Below are positions 20,120-27,897 of a stretch of 64,000 nucleotides of DNA, piece after piece. The notes below the pieces were generated by a model. The model saw only the letters and a list, made by a program, of their open reading frames with translations. It was not told the origin of the DNA and searched no databases. Numbering within the stretch: the first letter of the stretch is position 1; every line of letters starts with the position of its first letter. A program made the position numbers and the translations under genes. This stretch comes from Oceanobacillus halophilus (GTDB lineage: Bacteria; Bacillota; Bacilli; Bacillales; Amphibacillaceae): the NCBI RefSeq assembly GCF_003628505.1, contig NZ_RBZP01000008.1, forward strand, positions 62,001 to 126,000, in the 5' to 3' direction.

Positions 20120-20932
20120 ATGAATAAAAATATAACTTTTTTAGGGGCAGGGTCTGCGGCAGAAGCCATTCTTTCAGGGATTATTAAAGCAGGAATTGTG
20201 GAAAGAAATCGTATCCGTATGACAAATAGGAATAATATAAAAAGGAGGGAATATCTAGAAGAACAGTATCAGATTACTTGTTGCGAGAATAAAGAAAAGG
20301 CAGTTCGAGAAGCAGATATCATCATTTTGGCAATGAAACCCTATGACCTTCAAGAGTCTCTAAGTGAAATTAAGTCTTATATAAATAAACAGCAATTACT
20401 TATTTCTATTTTGGCTGGGGTATCAACGGAAACGATTATCCGTGAATTGAATGTATCTTTACCAGTTATACGTGCAATGCCTAATACGTCTGCGATGGTA
20501 GGTTACTCTGCAACAGCTTTAACCAAAGGCAGACATGCTGATAGAGAACATATGGAGTTAGCAGAGGAGTTATTTGATACCATTGGAACAACTACAATCG
20601 TTGATGAAAACGATATGCATATCGTGACCGCTATATCTGGCAGTGGCCCTGCTTATATTTACTATATGGTTGAAGCAATGGAAAGCGCTGCTATAGAAGC
20701 GGGACTGGATCAGAAAGTTGCAAAAGAGTTAATTACACATACAGTTATTGGTGCTGGGGAAATGCTACAGAAAACTGGAGAAAGAGCTGATATTTTAAGA
20801 AAGAAAATCACTAGTCCTCATGGAACAACAGAAGCAGGAATCAGTGTGTTAGAGAAGAACCATTTTCAAAAAATAATGATGGATTGTGTAAAAAATGCGC
20901 AGCAGCGTTCTGAAGAATTAGGAAAAGGATAG
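20120..20932 (+). CDS. proI: Pyrroline-5-carboxylate reductase
   Basis: The enzyme reduces pyrroline-5-carboxylate to proline with NAD(P)H. The 270-residue protein shows the Rossmann start ITFLGAGSAAEAIL, the middle LPVIRAMPNTSAMVG, and the ProC signature SGSGPAYIYYMVEAM followed by SPHGTTEAGISVLE near the C-terminus. The ATG at 20120 has AAGGAGG nearby; an upstream in-frame start at 20045 lies inside the T-box terminator and is rejected. The proline T-box just upstream points to the biosynthetic ProI rather than a catabolic role. Proline is also an osmolyte in halotolerant Bacilli. Confidence 0.93.
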   Translation: MNKNITFLGAGSAAEAILSGIIKAGIVERNRIRMTNRNNIKRREYLEEQYQITCCENKEKAVREADIIILAMKPYDLQESLSEIKSYINKQQLLISILAGVSTETIIRELNVSLPVIRAMPNTSAMVGYSATALTKGRHADREHMELAEELFDTIGTTTIVDENDMHIVTAISGSGPAYIYYMVEAMESAAIEAGLDQKVAKELITHTVIGAGEMLQKTGERADILRKKITSPHGTTEAGISVLEKNHFQKIMMDCVKNAQQRSEELGKG

Positions 20933-20985
20933 TAAAAAGAAAAACTGGATGGACATGATTACTTCGACCCTCCAGTTCGTTACTT

Positions 20986-21669
20986 TTATTTATTTATGAA
21001 CCTTGATGCAGGTTTTCTAGACTGTTGTATAAAATGGCCCACTTTCTCTAAGATTGGCTCGATTGTGTTTTCTTTCCTCATTAAGTCATAATCAGAAATA
21101 TCTATTCGTAATATCGGGCATGCATTGAAATTATTAATCCATTCCTCATAGCGGCGATACATTTCTTCCCAATAACTGATTGGTGTGCTCTTCTCCATGG
21201 ATCGACCGCGCTCTTCTATTCGGTTTAAAATGGCATCTAGTGATCCCTCTAAATAGATGAGCAAGTCTGGGTGTGGAAAATATGGAGTCATGACCATAGA
21301 TTCAAAAAGATTGGAATAGGTTTCATAATCTGTCTTGGACATATTGCCATTTTCATAATGCATTTTAGCGAATATACCCGTATCTTCATAAATAGAGCGA
21401 TCTTGTATGAATCCTCCGCCATATTCAAAAATTTTCTTTTGCTCTTTAAAGCGCTCCGCAAGAAAATATATTTGTAAATGGAAACTCCATCTTTCAAAGT
21501 CACGGTAAAAGTCTTCTAAATATGGATTGGTATCTACTTTTTCAAAAGAGGTTTTGAAATTAAGTGCATTAGCTAATGCCTTTGTCATGGTAGATTTACC
21601 AACTCCAACAGTACCAGCGATAGTTATCACACTATCATTAGGAATTTGGTATTTTTCTCTGAGATTCAT
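20986..21669 (-). CDS. dck: Deoxyadenosine/deoxycytidine kinase
   Basis: Dck phosphorylates deoxyadenosine and deoxycytidine for dNTP salvage. The 227 residues contain P-loop AGTVGVGKSTMTKAL, the substrate motif QDRSIYEDTGIFAKM and the lid RIEERGR. The sequence tracks B. subtilis YaaG (VGKST.TK.LA, FERWSFHLQIYFLAERFKEQK). It lies 15 bp downstream of dgk on the minus strand, so dgk-dck form an operon in the order found in B. subtilis. Confidence 0.94.
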   Translation of the reverse strand: MNLREKYQIPNDSVITIAGTVGVGKSTMTKALANALNFKTSFEKVDTNPYLEDFYRDFERWSFHLQIYFLAERFKEQKKIFEYGGGFIQDRSIYEDTGIFAKMHYENGNMSKTDYETYSNLFESMVMTPYFPHPDLLIYLEGSLDAILNRIEERGRSMEKSTPISYWEEMYRRYEEWINNFNACPILRIDISDYDLMRKENTIEPILEKVGHFIQQSRKPASRFINK

Positions 21670-21684
21670 TATTATTCCCCTTTA

Positions 21685-22326
21685 TTATTTCGTCGTTGCC
21701 AAATCTTTAAGATGTTTATTTACATTATTTATGATTGTATCCAGGTCACTTTGAAATTGGATAAAGTCCGTTGAATCACCGTCAATTCGAATGATCGGTA
21801 TTTCTGGATGCAGACTTTCAAATTCATTCATATAATTTTCGTAGTCATAGGATAGTTGTTCTAGATAGGAATGTTTAATATTTTTTTCTATATCTCTTCC
21901 ACGCAAACGAATGCGATTTAAAATAGTATCAAGGCTCGCATTTAAATAAATCATCATATTGGGAACAGGCATATCAGCTGTTAAGATATGATAGATTTTT
22001 TCATACTTTTCAAGCTTATCCTTTTCTAACGTACGTTTGGCAAAAATCATATTCTTTGATATATGGTAATCGGCAATCACCGGTTTATGCTGATTTAAAT
22101 ACTTTTGCTCGATGTCTTCTAATTGTTTAAATCGATTGCATAAGAAGAACATTTCTGTTTGGAAACTCCACGCTTCTATGTCATCATAGAATTTCCCTAG
22201 AAAGGGGTTTTCTTCCACAATTTCTTGCAATAAATGAAAATTATAATGGCTGGAAAGTTTCTTAGCAAGAGATGTCTTTCCAATCCCTATGGGTCCTTCT
22301 ATAGCAATAAAAGGAACATTGGCCAT
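21685..22326 (-). CDS. dgk: Deoxyguanosine kinase
   Basis: Dgk phosphorylates deoxyguanosine (and deoxyinosine) for salvage. The 213-residue protein begins MANVPFIAIEGPIGIGKTSL with the P-loop, then IVEENPFLGKFYDDIEAWSFQTEMFFLC, the motif ADYHISKNMIFAKRTL in place of the DRS motif of dck, and lid RIRLRGRDIEK. These match B. subtilis YaaF. It is the first gene of a two-gene minus-strand operon and diverges from tRNA-Arg; the 178-bp spacer has no obvious regulator site beyond a TATAAT at 22475-22480 for the tRNA. Confidence 0.93.
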   Translation of the reverse strand: MANVPFIAIEGPIGIGKTSLAKKLSSHYNFHLLQEIVEENPFLGKFYDDIEAWSFQTEMFFLCNRFKQLEDIEQKYLNQHKPVIADYHISKNMIFAKRTLEKDKLEKYEKIYHILTADMPVPNMMIYLNASLDTILNRIRLRGRDIEKNIKHSYLEQLSYDYENYMNEFESLHPEIPIIRIDGDSTDFIQFQSDLDTIINNVNKHLKDLATTK

Positions 22327-22504
22327 AGCTAGTCCTCCAATCCATTTGGCTTGTTCTTAGAAGACCTGTAGATAGGTTTTATTAACCTTTCTTTTAAAAC
22401 CTTCTATTTCACAAATAATTATTCTAACATATATCTTGTTTATTTTATACTTTTCTTTTTCTATCATCCTGTTGTATAATTATATCTACTTGGGTTTAAA
22501 ATAT

Positions 22505-22577
22505 GGCCTCGTAGCTCAGGGGATAGAGCATTGGTTTCCTAAACCAAGTGCCGCAGGTTCGAATCCTGCCGGGGCCG
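22505..22577 (+). tRNA. tRNA-Arg (CCU)
   Basis: The 73-nt cloverleaf has acceptor arms GGCCTCG and CGGGGCC, anticodon stem TTGGT/ACCAA with loop TTCCTAA (anticodon CCU), and T-loop TTCGAAT. CCA is not encoded and must be added. TATAAT lies at 22475-22480 and a strong terminator follows at 22595. Confidence 0.95.
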
Positions 22578-22594
22578 CTTTAATAAGATGAAAG

Positions 22595-22633
22595 AAAACA
22601 CACTAAATTAAAAACTTAGTGTGTTTTTTATTT
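22595..22633 (+). terminator. tRNA-Arg terminator
   Basis: AAAACACACTAA pairs with TTAGTGTGTTTT around AATTAAAAAC-type loop, followed by a T-rich run. Confidence 0.85.
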
Positions 22634-22722
22634 TTTTCAAACTTCCTACTTTAAAATTGTCACATAATGTTCTAAAATAGACATAAGTTACTTAATATTT
22701 TAATTATTTTATCTAATTAGTA

Positions 22723-22737
22723 ATGTAATCGATTTCA
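22723..22737 (+). promoter_or_regulatory. cre site (CcpA) before acsA
   Basis: ATGTAATCGATTTCA matches the cre consensus WTGNAANCGNWNNCW at every fixed position. It ends 24 bp before the acsA start codon, so bound CcpA would block initiation or elongation. B. subtilis acsA is under CcpA control, which supports the call. Confidence 0.75.
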
Positions 22738-22761
22738 AATAACTAGGGTGAGGTGAAAAGG

Positions 22762-24477
22762 ATGGATATGAAAGTTGTACCTGTAAGAGAAGGAAATTAT
22801 AATTTAAAGGATTATGAAAAACTCCGAGAGAACTTTTCATGGGATGATATGAAAAAATATTTCTCATGGGATACAACAGGAAAAGTAAATATGGCTTATG
22901 AAGCACTAGATCGTCATGCGGAGGATTCGGAAAAGAAAAATAAAATCGCTTTAATATATTCTGACCCGTACAGGGAGGAAAAAGTAACCTTTAAAGACTT
23001 AAGTAAGGCAAGTAATCGATTTGCAAATATACTTAAAGATTATGGAGTGGAAAAAGGGGACCGTGTATTTCTATTTATGCCAAGAAGTCCTGAATTTTAC
23101 ACAGCTTTTTTTGGAATCTTAAAAGTTGCAGCTGTCGCTGGACCACTTTTTGAGGCATTTATGGAGCAAGCGGTTCGTGACCGACTGCAAGACAGTGAAG
23201 CAAAAATACTTATTACTACTCCAGAGCTTTTGAAGAGAGTCCCACAAGAAAATTTGCCAAATCTAGAGAAGATAGTAATTGTGGGGGACCATATTGATGA
23301 TTCTGACAAGTATATAGATTATTACAAAGAGATGGAAGAAGCATCAGATGAATTTGATATAGAGTGGGTTGATTTAGAAGATGGAATGCTCTTACACTAT
23401 ACTTCTGGTTCAACAGGTAAACCAAAAGGCGTTTATCATGTTCATCATGCGATGATTCAGCATTATGCTACGGGTGAATGGGTACTAGACTTAAAAGAAG
23501 ATGATACTTATTGGTGTACAGCAGACCCAGGATGGGTAACAGGGACAAGCTATGGTATATTTGCTCCGTGGTTACATGGGGTTACCAATGTCGTTCGTGG
23601 TGGACGGTTCACCCCGGAAGATTGGTACAACACACTAGAAAAATATGAAGTATCTGTTTGGTATACAGCTCCGACAGCATTGCGTTTGCTCGTTAGTCAT
23701 GGAGAGGAAAAGGTAAGCAATTATAACTTATCTTCTTTACGTCATATTATGAGTGTTGGAGAACCGTTAAATCCAGAAGTTGTTACATGGGGATTAAAGG
23801 CCTTTAATTTACGAATTCATGATACTTGGTGGATGACAGAAACCGGTGCTCAACTTATTGTTAATTTACCTTCACTTGAAATTCGCCCAGGCTCGATGGG
23901 GAAACCGATCCCAGGAATAGAAGCTACAATTATTGATAATGAGGGTAATGAACTGCCACCTAATCAAATGGGGAATTTAGCAATCAAAGAAGGTTGGCCT
24001 GCTATGATGCGTAAAATATGGAATAATCCTAGTAAGTATGAAAGCTATTTTATGAATGGATGGTACGTGTCGGGGGATAGTGCATATAAAGATGAAGATG
24101 GCTATTTCTGGTTCCAAGGACGACTGGATGATGTAATAAATACCTCTGGAGAACGTGTTGGCCCATTTGAAGTGGAAAGTAAATTAATTGAGCATAAAGC
24201 AGTTGCTGAAGCAGGGGTAATTGGTAAACCGCATCCTGAGCGGGGTGAAATTATTAAAGCATTTATTACATTGAATGAAGGCTATGAGGAAACTCCAGAA
24301 CTTTTAGAAGATATCCGTACATTTGTAAAAACAGGCTTAAGTGCGCATGCAGCACCACGTGAAATCGAAGTGAAGGATAGTATTCCAAAAACTCGCAGTG
24401 GTAAAATTATGCGTCGCTTATTAAAATCATGGGAACTGGGTTTACCTACAGGAGATACATCCACTTTAGAAAAATAA
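22762..24477 (+). CDS. acsA: Acetyl-CoA synthetase
   Basis: AcsA activates acetate to acetyl-CoA via acetyl-AMP. The 571 residues contain the adenylate-forming motifs LLHYTSGSTGKPKGVYHVHH, DTWWMTETGAQ, WYVSGDSAYKDEDGYFWFQG and the C-terminal PKTRSGKIMRR, whose lysine is the acetylation-controlled residue in the family. I chose ATG 22762 because GAGGTG lies six bases upstream; GTG 22753 would put the start in the Shine-Dalgarno, and ATG 22768 is also possible. The gene stands alone with a cre site upstream and a strong terminator after it, consistent with carbon-catabolite control. B. subtilis keeps acsA elsewhere, next to acuABC. Confidence 0.95.
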   Translation: MDMKVVPVREGNYNLKDYEKLRENFSWDDMKKYFSWDTTGKVNMAYEALDRHAEDSEKKNKIALIYSDPYREEKVTFKDLSKASNRFANILKDYGVEKGDRVFLFMPRSPEFYTAFFGILKVAAVAGPLFEAFMEQAVRDRLQDSEAKILITTPELLKRVPQENLPNLEKIVIVGDHIDDSDKYIDYYKEMEEASDEFDIEWVDLEDGMLLHYTSGSTGKPKGVYHVHHAMIQHYATGEWVLDLKEDDTYWCTADPGWVTGTSYGIFAPWLHGVTNVVRGGRFTPEDWYNTLEKYEVSVWYTAPTALRLLVSHGEEKVSNYNLSSLRHIMSVGEPLNPEVVTWGLKAFNLRIHDTWWMTETGAQLIVNLPSLEIRPGSMGKPIPGIEATIIDNEGNELPPNQMGNLAIKEGWPAMMRKIWNNPSKYESYFMNGWYVSGDSAYKDEDGYFWFQGRLDDVINTSGERVGPFEVESKLIEHKAVAEAGVIGKPHPERGEIIKAFITLNEGYEETPELLEDIRTFVKTGLSAHAAPREIEVKDSIPKTRSGKIMRRLLKSWELGLPTGDTSTLEK

Positions 24478-24499
24478 GTCAAATAGGTTATCATAGAAG

Positions 24500-24547
24500 G
24501 AAAACTTTGGTTCATGCTAAAGATAGCATTTGCCAAAGTTTTTCTTC
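24500..24547 (+). terminator. acsA terminator
   Basis: AAAACTTTGG pairs with CCAAAGTTTT, with ATGCTA/TAGCAT pairing inside, followed by a T-rich run. Confidence 0.85.
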
Positions 24548-24600
24548 TTTATACTAGTGAAAATAAAAATTAGCTATTGAATGGGAGAAAACTAGTAGTT

Positions 24601-25104
24601 ATGACAAATAAATACATATATCCAGATACAGCTATTTTTATGAAACCAGGGGATGTACTGTACTCTCACAAAACTGCTAAGTCTTCGTTAATTGTAGGGC
24701 ATACAGGAATAGTTGGAGAGGATTATAACGTTTATCATGTTAATTGGTGGGGGATGAAAGGACAAAGCGATACGCTGGCAACATACTTAAGCAGGCACAA
24801 AGAAGGGGAAAGATTAACTATTTTGAGGGTAAATGATGCAGAAACAGCTAGACATGCAGCGATATGGGCGAAGAAAAATATTAGCAAAGTAAAGCATTAT
24901 TCTTTTAATCTCCATGTAAATAATATTGAACGTAATTATTGTTCTAAATTTATTTGGCAAGCATTTTATTATGGTAATCAAGGTAATATAGACATTTCCC
25001 AGAGAGGGTTACTTAATAATTCTAGGCGGTACATAACACCATTTCGAATTCATAAGTATTTCCATAAAATAGGGTGTTTTCATAAGAATACTGTTGGATC
25101 ATAA
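24601..25104 (+). CDS. Permuted papain-like (YiiX/YycO-type) amidase
   Basis: I read this 167-residue protein as a member of the circularly permuted NlpC/P60-like family. With the ATG at 24601, a GHTGIV motif places the likely catalytic His at residue 34 and RNYCSKFIWQAFY places the nucleophilic Cys at 114, the order (His before Cys) typical of the permuted group. KPGDVLYS before the His is also family-like. No signal peptide is seen, so it is cytoplasmic or exported another way. The start is uncertain: GGGAG lies 12 bases before the ATG, and an in-frame TTG at 24577 has no good site. Substrate is unknown. It is monocistronic, next to a repeat-rich stretch. Confidence 0.65.
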   Translation: MTNKYIYPDTAIFMKPGDVLYSHKTAKSSLIVGHTGIVGEDYNVYHVNWWGMKGQSDTLATYLSRHKEGERLTILRVNDAETARHAAIWAKKNISKVKHYSFNLHVNNIERNYCSKFIWQAFYYGNQGNIDISQRGLLNNSRRYITPFRIHKYFHKIGCFHKNTVGS

Positions 25105-25215
25105 TTATGAAAGTCTAAACAAATTGGTTTGTTAAAGTTTTATATATAGGCTCTTTTCGTATAGTTTGTTGCTTCTCGCTTACACTGATGAAAGTTTTGT
25201 GCTAGGATTCGCTAC

Positions 25216-25325
25216 GGCAGAATACTTCGCTTTCCGCGGGCACGGCTTCAGCCTCCTCGCGGAAAAAGCGCCGCTGCGGGGTCTTCAGACTCGTGCTTTT
25301 CCCGCAGGAGTCTCCGTATTCTGCC
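25216..25325. repeat. GC-rich palindrome GGCAGAATAC/GTATTCTGCC
   Basis: A 110-bp element is bounded by perfect 10-bp inverted repeats (25216-25225 and 25316-25325). Its interior is also self-complementary: CTTTCCGCGGGCACGG...CCTCCTCGCGGAAAAAGCGC pairs loosely with GCTTTTCCCGCAGGAG, and GTCTTCAGAC is a small palindrome. Elements like this are common between genes in Bacillaceae, from memory. A fragment occurs at 16856-16882. The minus-strand short repeat at 25153-25174 lies just upstream. Confidence 0.85.
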
Positions 25326-25451
25326 TCCGCTAAGATAGATGCAAAAATATTTTTGAGATCATAACTCATCGAAACACGTTTAAGACCGTTATTTTATTCT
25401 TGTAAACAACATATCTTTTGTTTATACAAGTAGAGCAGACAACATAGCGTA

Positions 25452-25707
25452 GGAAATACACGAAGACTCCTTGAAAAAGGAAAACCACTTTTTTCTGCGT
25501 GCGATGTAACCCTGCCGAAGCGTTCCTTGTCCTGCGGGAAGAAGAGCATCGGTGAGACTACGTAGTGAGGGAACTACTTGAATAATCTTCCTTGTTCCCT
25601 TGCGCCGAGAAAGCCCGCCTCGAAGCATTACTGGAAGACGCAGGCGCACACGCTTTTCAGCACGAAGGAGGCTCACCAGCTCCTCGCGGAAAGCGTAGTG
25701 TATTTCC
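25452..25707. repeat. Dispersed repeat with GGAAATACAC ends, long copy
   Basis: The same inverted ends as at 17011-17180 (GGAAATACAC 25452-25461; GTGTATTTCC 25698-25707) enclose a 256-bp version with about 86 extra bases in the middle. Sequence right of it (25728-25780, TTCTAAATTAAGGATATCC... AGTAAAGTCATGTT) recurs at 52971-53022. The whole 25105-25828 stretch has no supported gene; a minus-strand ORF covering the element (25422-25748) is frame noise. Confidence 0.85.
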
Positions 25708-25828
25708 GTAGCGGGTGCTAAACAGTATTCTAAATTAAGGATATCCACAGTCTATGTAAAATGTAAAGTAAAGTCATGTTAAAAAGCAACAATCTTTTTG
25801 AAAAGAGCATATATATAATTACACAAAC

Positions 25829-25871
25829 AAAAAATCCGAACTTTTCATTTGTACTGAAGTTCGGATTTTTA
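25829..25871 (-). terminator. hmp terminator
   Basis: AAAAATCCGAACTT (25830-25843) pairs perfectly with AAGTTCGGATTTTT (25857-25870). On the minus strand the stem ends in a U-run, 40 bp after the hmp stop. Confidence 0.85.
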
Positions 25872-25910
25872 CTTTGAATGAGACATTATATTCAGCCCAT
25901 AAATGAATTT

Positions 25911-27140
25911 TTATTTCGTTATGTCATCTGATGCTGGACCAAATATTTCATAATGGATATCTTCTTCTTTGACACCAAACTTGGTTAGATTTTGATACAT
26001 GGCTCTCATGAAACCTTTTGGTCCACAGAAATAAAATGCTGCATCCTTTGTTGGAAGTTCTGATTTTAATAAATCATAATCTATATAACCTTCCTTATCA
26101 CAAGATTCTCCTTCAACAGGACTGTCATAAACGGTTAAGCTTGTAACTTGAGGATGTTCACTTGTAATCTCATTCACACGTTGTTTCATAGCGTGGTATT
26201 TACCGGATCTTGCTGCATGAATGTAATAAATCTTACGTTCTGGATTTTCCTTTATTGTCGTTTCTAACATACTCATCATAGGAGTTAAGCCAACGCCTCC
26301 ACTTATTAATACCAATGGACGCGAGTCGTTAGAATCAAGTACAAACTCTCCACCTGGAGCGCTTATTGGAAGGATATCTCCTTCATTAACATGATTGTGT
26401 AAATAAGTAGAGACGATACCTGCGGGACTTTCCCCTATTGCATCTTCCCTTTTTACACTAATACGATAGTACTCTTCGCCTGGAGCACAAGATAAACTAT
26501 ACTGACGTAAGTGGTTGTACGTTTCATCATCCATTTCAGCTTTGACAGTAATATATTGACCAGGTTCAAAATTTGGGAATTCCCCACTATCTGCAGGTTT
26601 TAAATAAAAGGATGTAATGACATCGCTTTCCTTTACCTTTTTCACCACTTTAAAATCACGATAGTCTATCCAACCACCGGACTTATTCTGTACTTCTTCA
26701 TACATTTCTTTTTCCACTGAAATAAATACATCAGCAATTACACCGTATGCATCTGCCCATGCAGAAATAATCTCATCGGTTGCCGCATCACCTAGTACAT
26801 CTTTAATAGCTGCTAATAAATTTTCTCCAACGATTGGATAATGTTCTGGTTTAATATTTAAACTTCTGTGTTTATGTGCAATTTGTTTTACTACAGGTAA
26901 AATAGCTTCTAAGTTATCAATATGTAATGCTGCAGCTAGTACTGTATTTGCAAGAGCCTTTGGTTGTTCCCCTTTACGCTGATTCGTTTGATTAAAGATA
27001 TTTTTAAGTTCTGGGTGATTTTCAAACATCATTTGATAGAATCGTTTCGTGATTACGGTTCCATATTCTTGTAAAACAGGTACGGTAGATTTTACCGTGT
27101 CAATTGTATTTTTGTCTAATTCAACTGTTGCATTGGACAT
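25911..27140 (-). CDS. hmp: Flavohemoglobin (nitric oxide dioxygenase)
   Basis: Hmp converts NO to nitrate with O2 and NAD(P)H, protecting the cell from nitrosative stress. The 409-residue protein has an N-terminal globin domain (about 1-140; proximal-His helix IAHKHRSLNIKPEHYPIVG), an FAD domain with RQYSLSCAPGE, and an NAD-binding domain with ISGGVGLTPMMSML and the tail YFCGPKGFM. The ATG has GGAGTG eight bases upstream; an in-frame TTG three bases earlier is not needed. It diverges from an nsrR-like regulator and its promoter carries an NsrR-type palindrome, so NO induction is likely. Confidence 0.96.
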   Translation of the reverse strand: MSNATVELDKNTIDTVKSTVPVLQEYGTVITKRFYQMMFENHPELKNIFNQTNQRKGEQPKALANTVLAAALHIDNLEAILPVVKQIAHKHRSLNIKPEHYPIVGENLLAAIKDVLGDAATDEIISAWADAYGVIADVFISVEKEMYEEVQNKSGGWIDYRDFKVVKKVKESDVITSFYLKPADSGEFPNFEPGQYITVKAEMDDETYNHLRQYSLSCAPGEEYYRISVKREDAIGESPAGIVSTYLHNHVNEGDILPISAPGGEFVLDSNDSRPLVLISGGVGLTPMMSMLETTIKENPERKIYYIHAARSGKYHAMKQRVNEITSEHPQVTSLTVYDSPVEGESCDKEGYIDYDLLKSELPTKDAAFYFCGPKGFMRAMYQNLTKFGVKEEDIHYEIFGPASDDITK

Positions 27141-27175
27141 CAATAAAACACTCCATTTCGTACAGATTTTTAAAC

Positions 27176-27192
27176 ATGTATTCTGTATACAT
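27176..27192. promoter_or_regulatory. NsrR-type operator of hmp
   Basis: ATGTATTCTGTATACAT is a 17-bp inverted repeat (ATGTAT-N5-ATACAT) overlapping the expected transcription start of hmp. Length and AT-rich half-sites resemble the B. subtilis NsrR site, and the divergent gene encodes an NsrR-like protein. Confidence 0.7.
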
Positions 27193-27196
27193 CTTT

Positions 27197-27225
27197 ATTT
27201 TATATAAGTATTAACACTATATCAA
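27197..27225 (-). promoter_or_regulatory. Sigma-A promoter of hmp
   Basis: On the minus strand TTGATA (27220-27225) and TAAAAT (27197-27202) are 17 nt apart. The start site falls inside the operator at 27176-27192. Confidence 0.75.
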
Positions 27226-27282
27226 TAGGAAAAACAATTTGTGTGTTACAATATTGTGAAGGAAAAGCTGAGGTGAGATAAT

Positions 27283-27723
27283 ATGCAATTAAAGAAATAT
27301 ACAGATTATGCGCTTAGAGTCCTGATTTTCACTGGAATGAAAAAAGATGGAGAATTAGCTAGTATTAAAGAAATCTCTGAAACCTATCATATTTCGCAAC
27401 ACCATTTAGGAAAAATAGTATACCAGTTAAATAAACTGGAATTATTGGAGACGATAAGAGGAAGAAATGGCGGTATTCGTCTTGCTAAACCTGCAAATGA
27501 AATAAATGTAGGATTAGTTGTCCGAGTCTTAGAGAATGACTTCCATCTGCTCGAGTGTTTTGACAAAGGAACGGATCATTGTGTTATATCACCAGCTTGT
27601 ACATTAAAGCATGTGCTAAATAAAGCATTAAACGCCTTCTTTAAAGTACTGGAGGAATATACATTAAAAGATTTAATTCGAAATGAAGAGGAATTGCTTG
27701 AATTAATGGGGATGGAAAAATAA
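27283..27723 (+). CDS. nsrR: Rrf2-family NO-sensing repressor NsrR
   Basis: This 146-residue Rrf2 protein has an N-terminal winged helix (KKYTDYALRVLIFTG; ISQHHLGKIVYQLNKLELLETIRGRNGGIRLAK). Three cysteines in LECFDKGTDHCVISPAC (about 92, 100, 106) are spaced as in [4Fe-4S] NsrR, which loses DNA binding on reaction with NO. It diverges from hmp, whose promoter carries a matching palindrome. The ATG has GAGGTGAG upstream. A strong terminator follows. IscR and other Rrf2 members are alternatives, but context favours NsrR. Confidence 0.92.
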   Translation: MQLKKYTDYALRVLIFTGMKKDGELASIKEISETYHISQHHLGKIVYQLNKLELLETIRGRNGGIRLAKPANEINVGLVVRVLENDFHLLECFDKGTDHCVISPACTLKHVLNKALNAFFKVLEEYTLKDLIRNEEELLELMGMEK

Positions 27724-27758
27724 GGCCTTTTTTGCATTTTTGTTGTTTCTCTTTCAAC

Positions 27759-27804
27759 AAAGGAAAATCCAAACTAAATTGTAGCTTGGATTTTCCTTTT
27801 ACTA
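27759..27804 (+). terminator. nsrR terminator
   Basis: A perfect 14-bp stem (AAAGGAAAATCCAA 27759-27772; TTGGATTTTCCTTT 27786-27799) is followed by T. Its A-run start also makes it usable by the convergent yaaH. Confidence 0.85.
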
Positions 27805-27841
27805 AATATAGACTATCGATTCATTTATAACTACGTGTTTA

Positions 27842-27865
27842 AAAAGCAACAAAATATACGAAAAG
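27842..27865 (+). repeat. Short dispersed repeat, third copy
   Basis: AAAAGCAACAAAATATACG plus AAAAG matches 512-535 with a single C-to-A change. It lies between the nsrR terminator and the yaaH stop. Confidence 0.6.
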
Positions 27866-27897
27866 TGCTTTGTTTATGTTCCATTCTCAGGATACGG

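Noticed and set aside
20943-20977. Terminator between proI and dck
   Set aside because: AACTGGA/TCCAGTT arms exist but the 21-nt loop and lack of a clean U-run leave it unsupported.
22505-22577. tRNA-Arg(CCU) as a phage attachment site
   Set aside because: No integrase gene or duplicated tRNA 3' end was found nearby.
25422-25748. 108-residue minus-strand ORF
   Set aside because: It coincides with the long palindromic repeat and has no ribosome site or family match.
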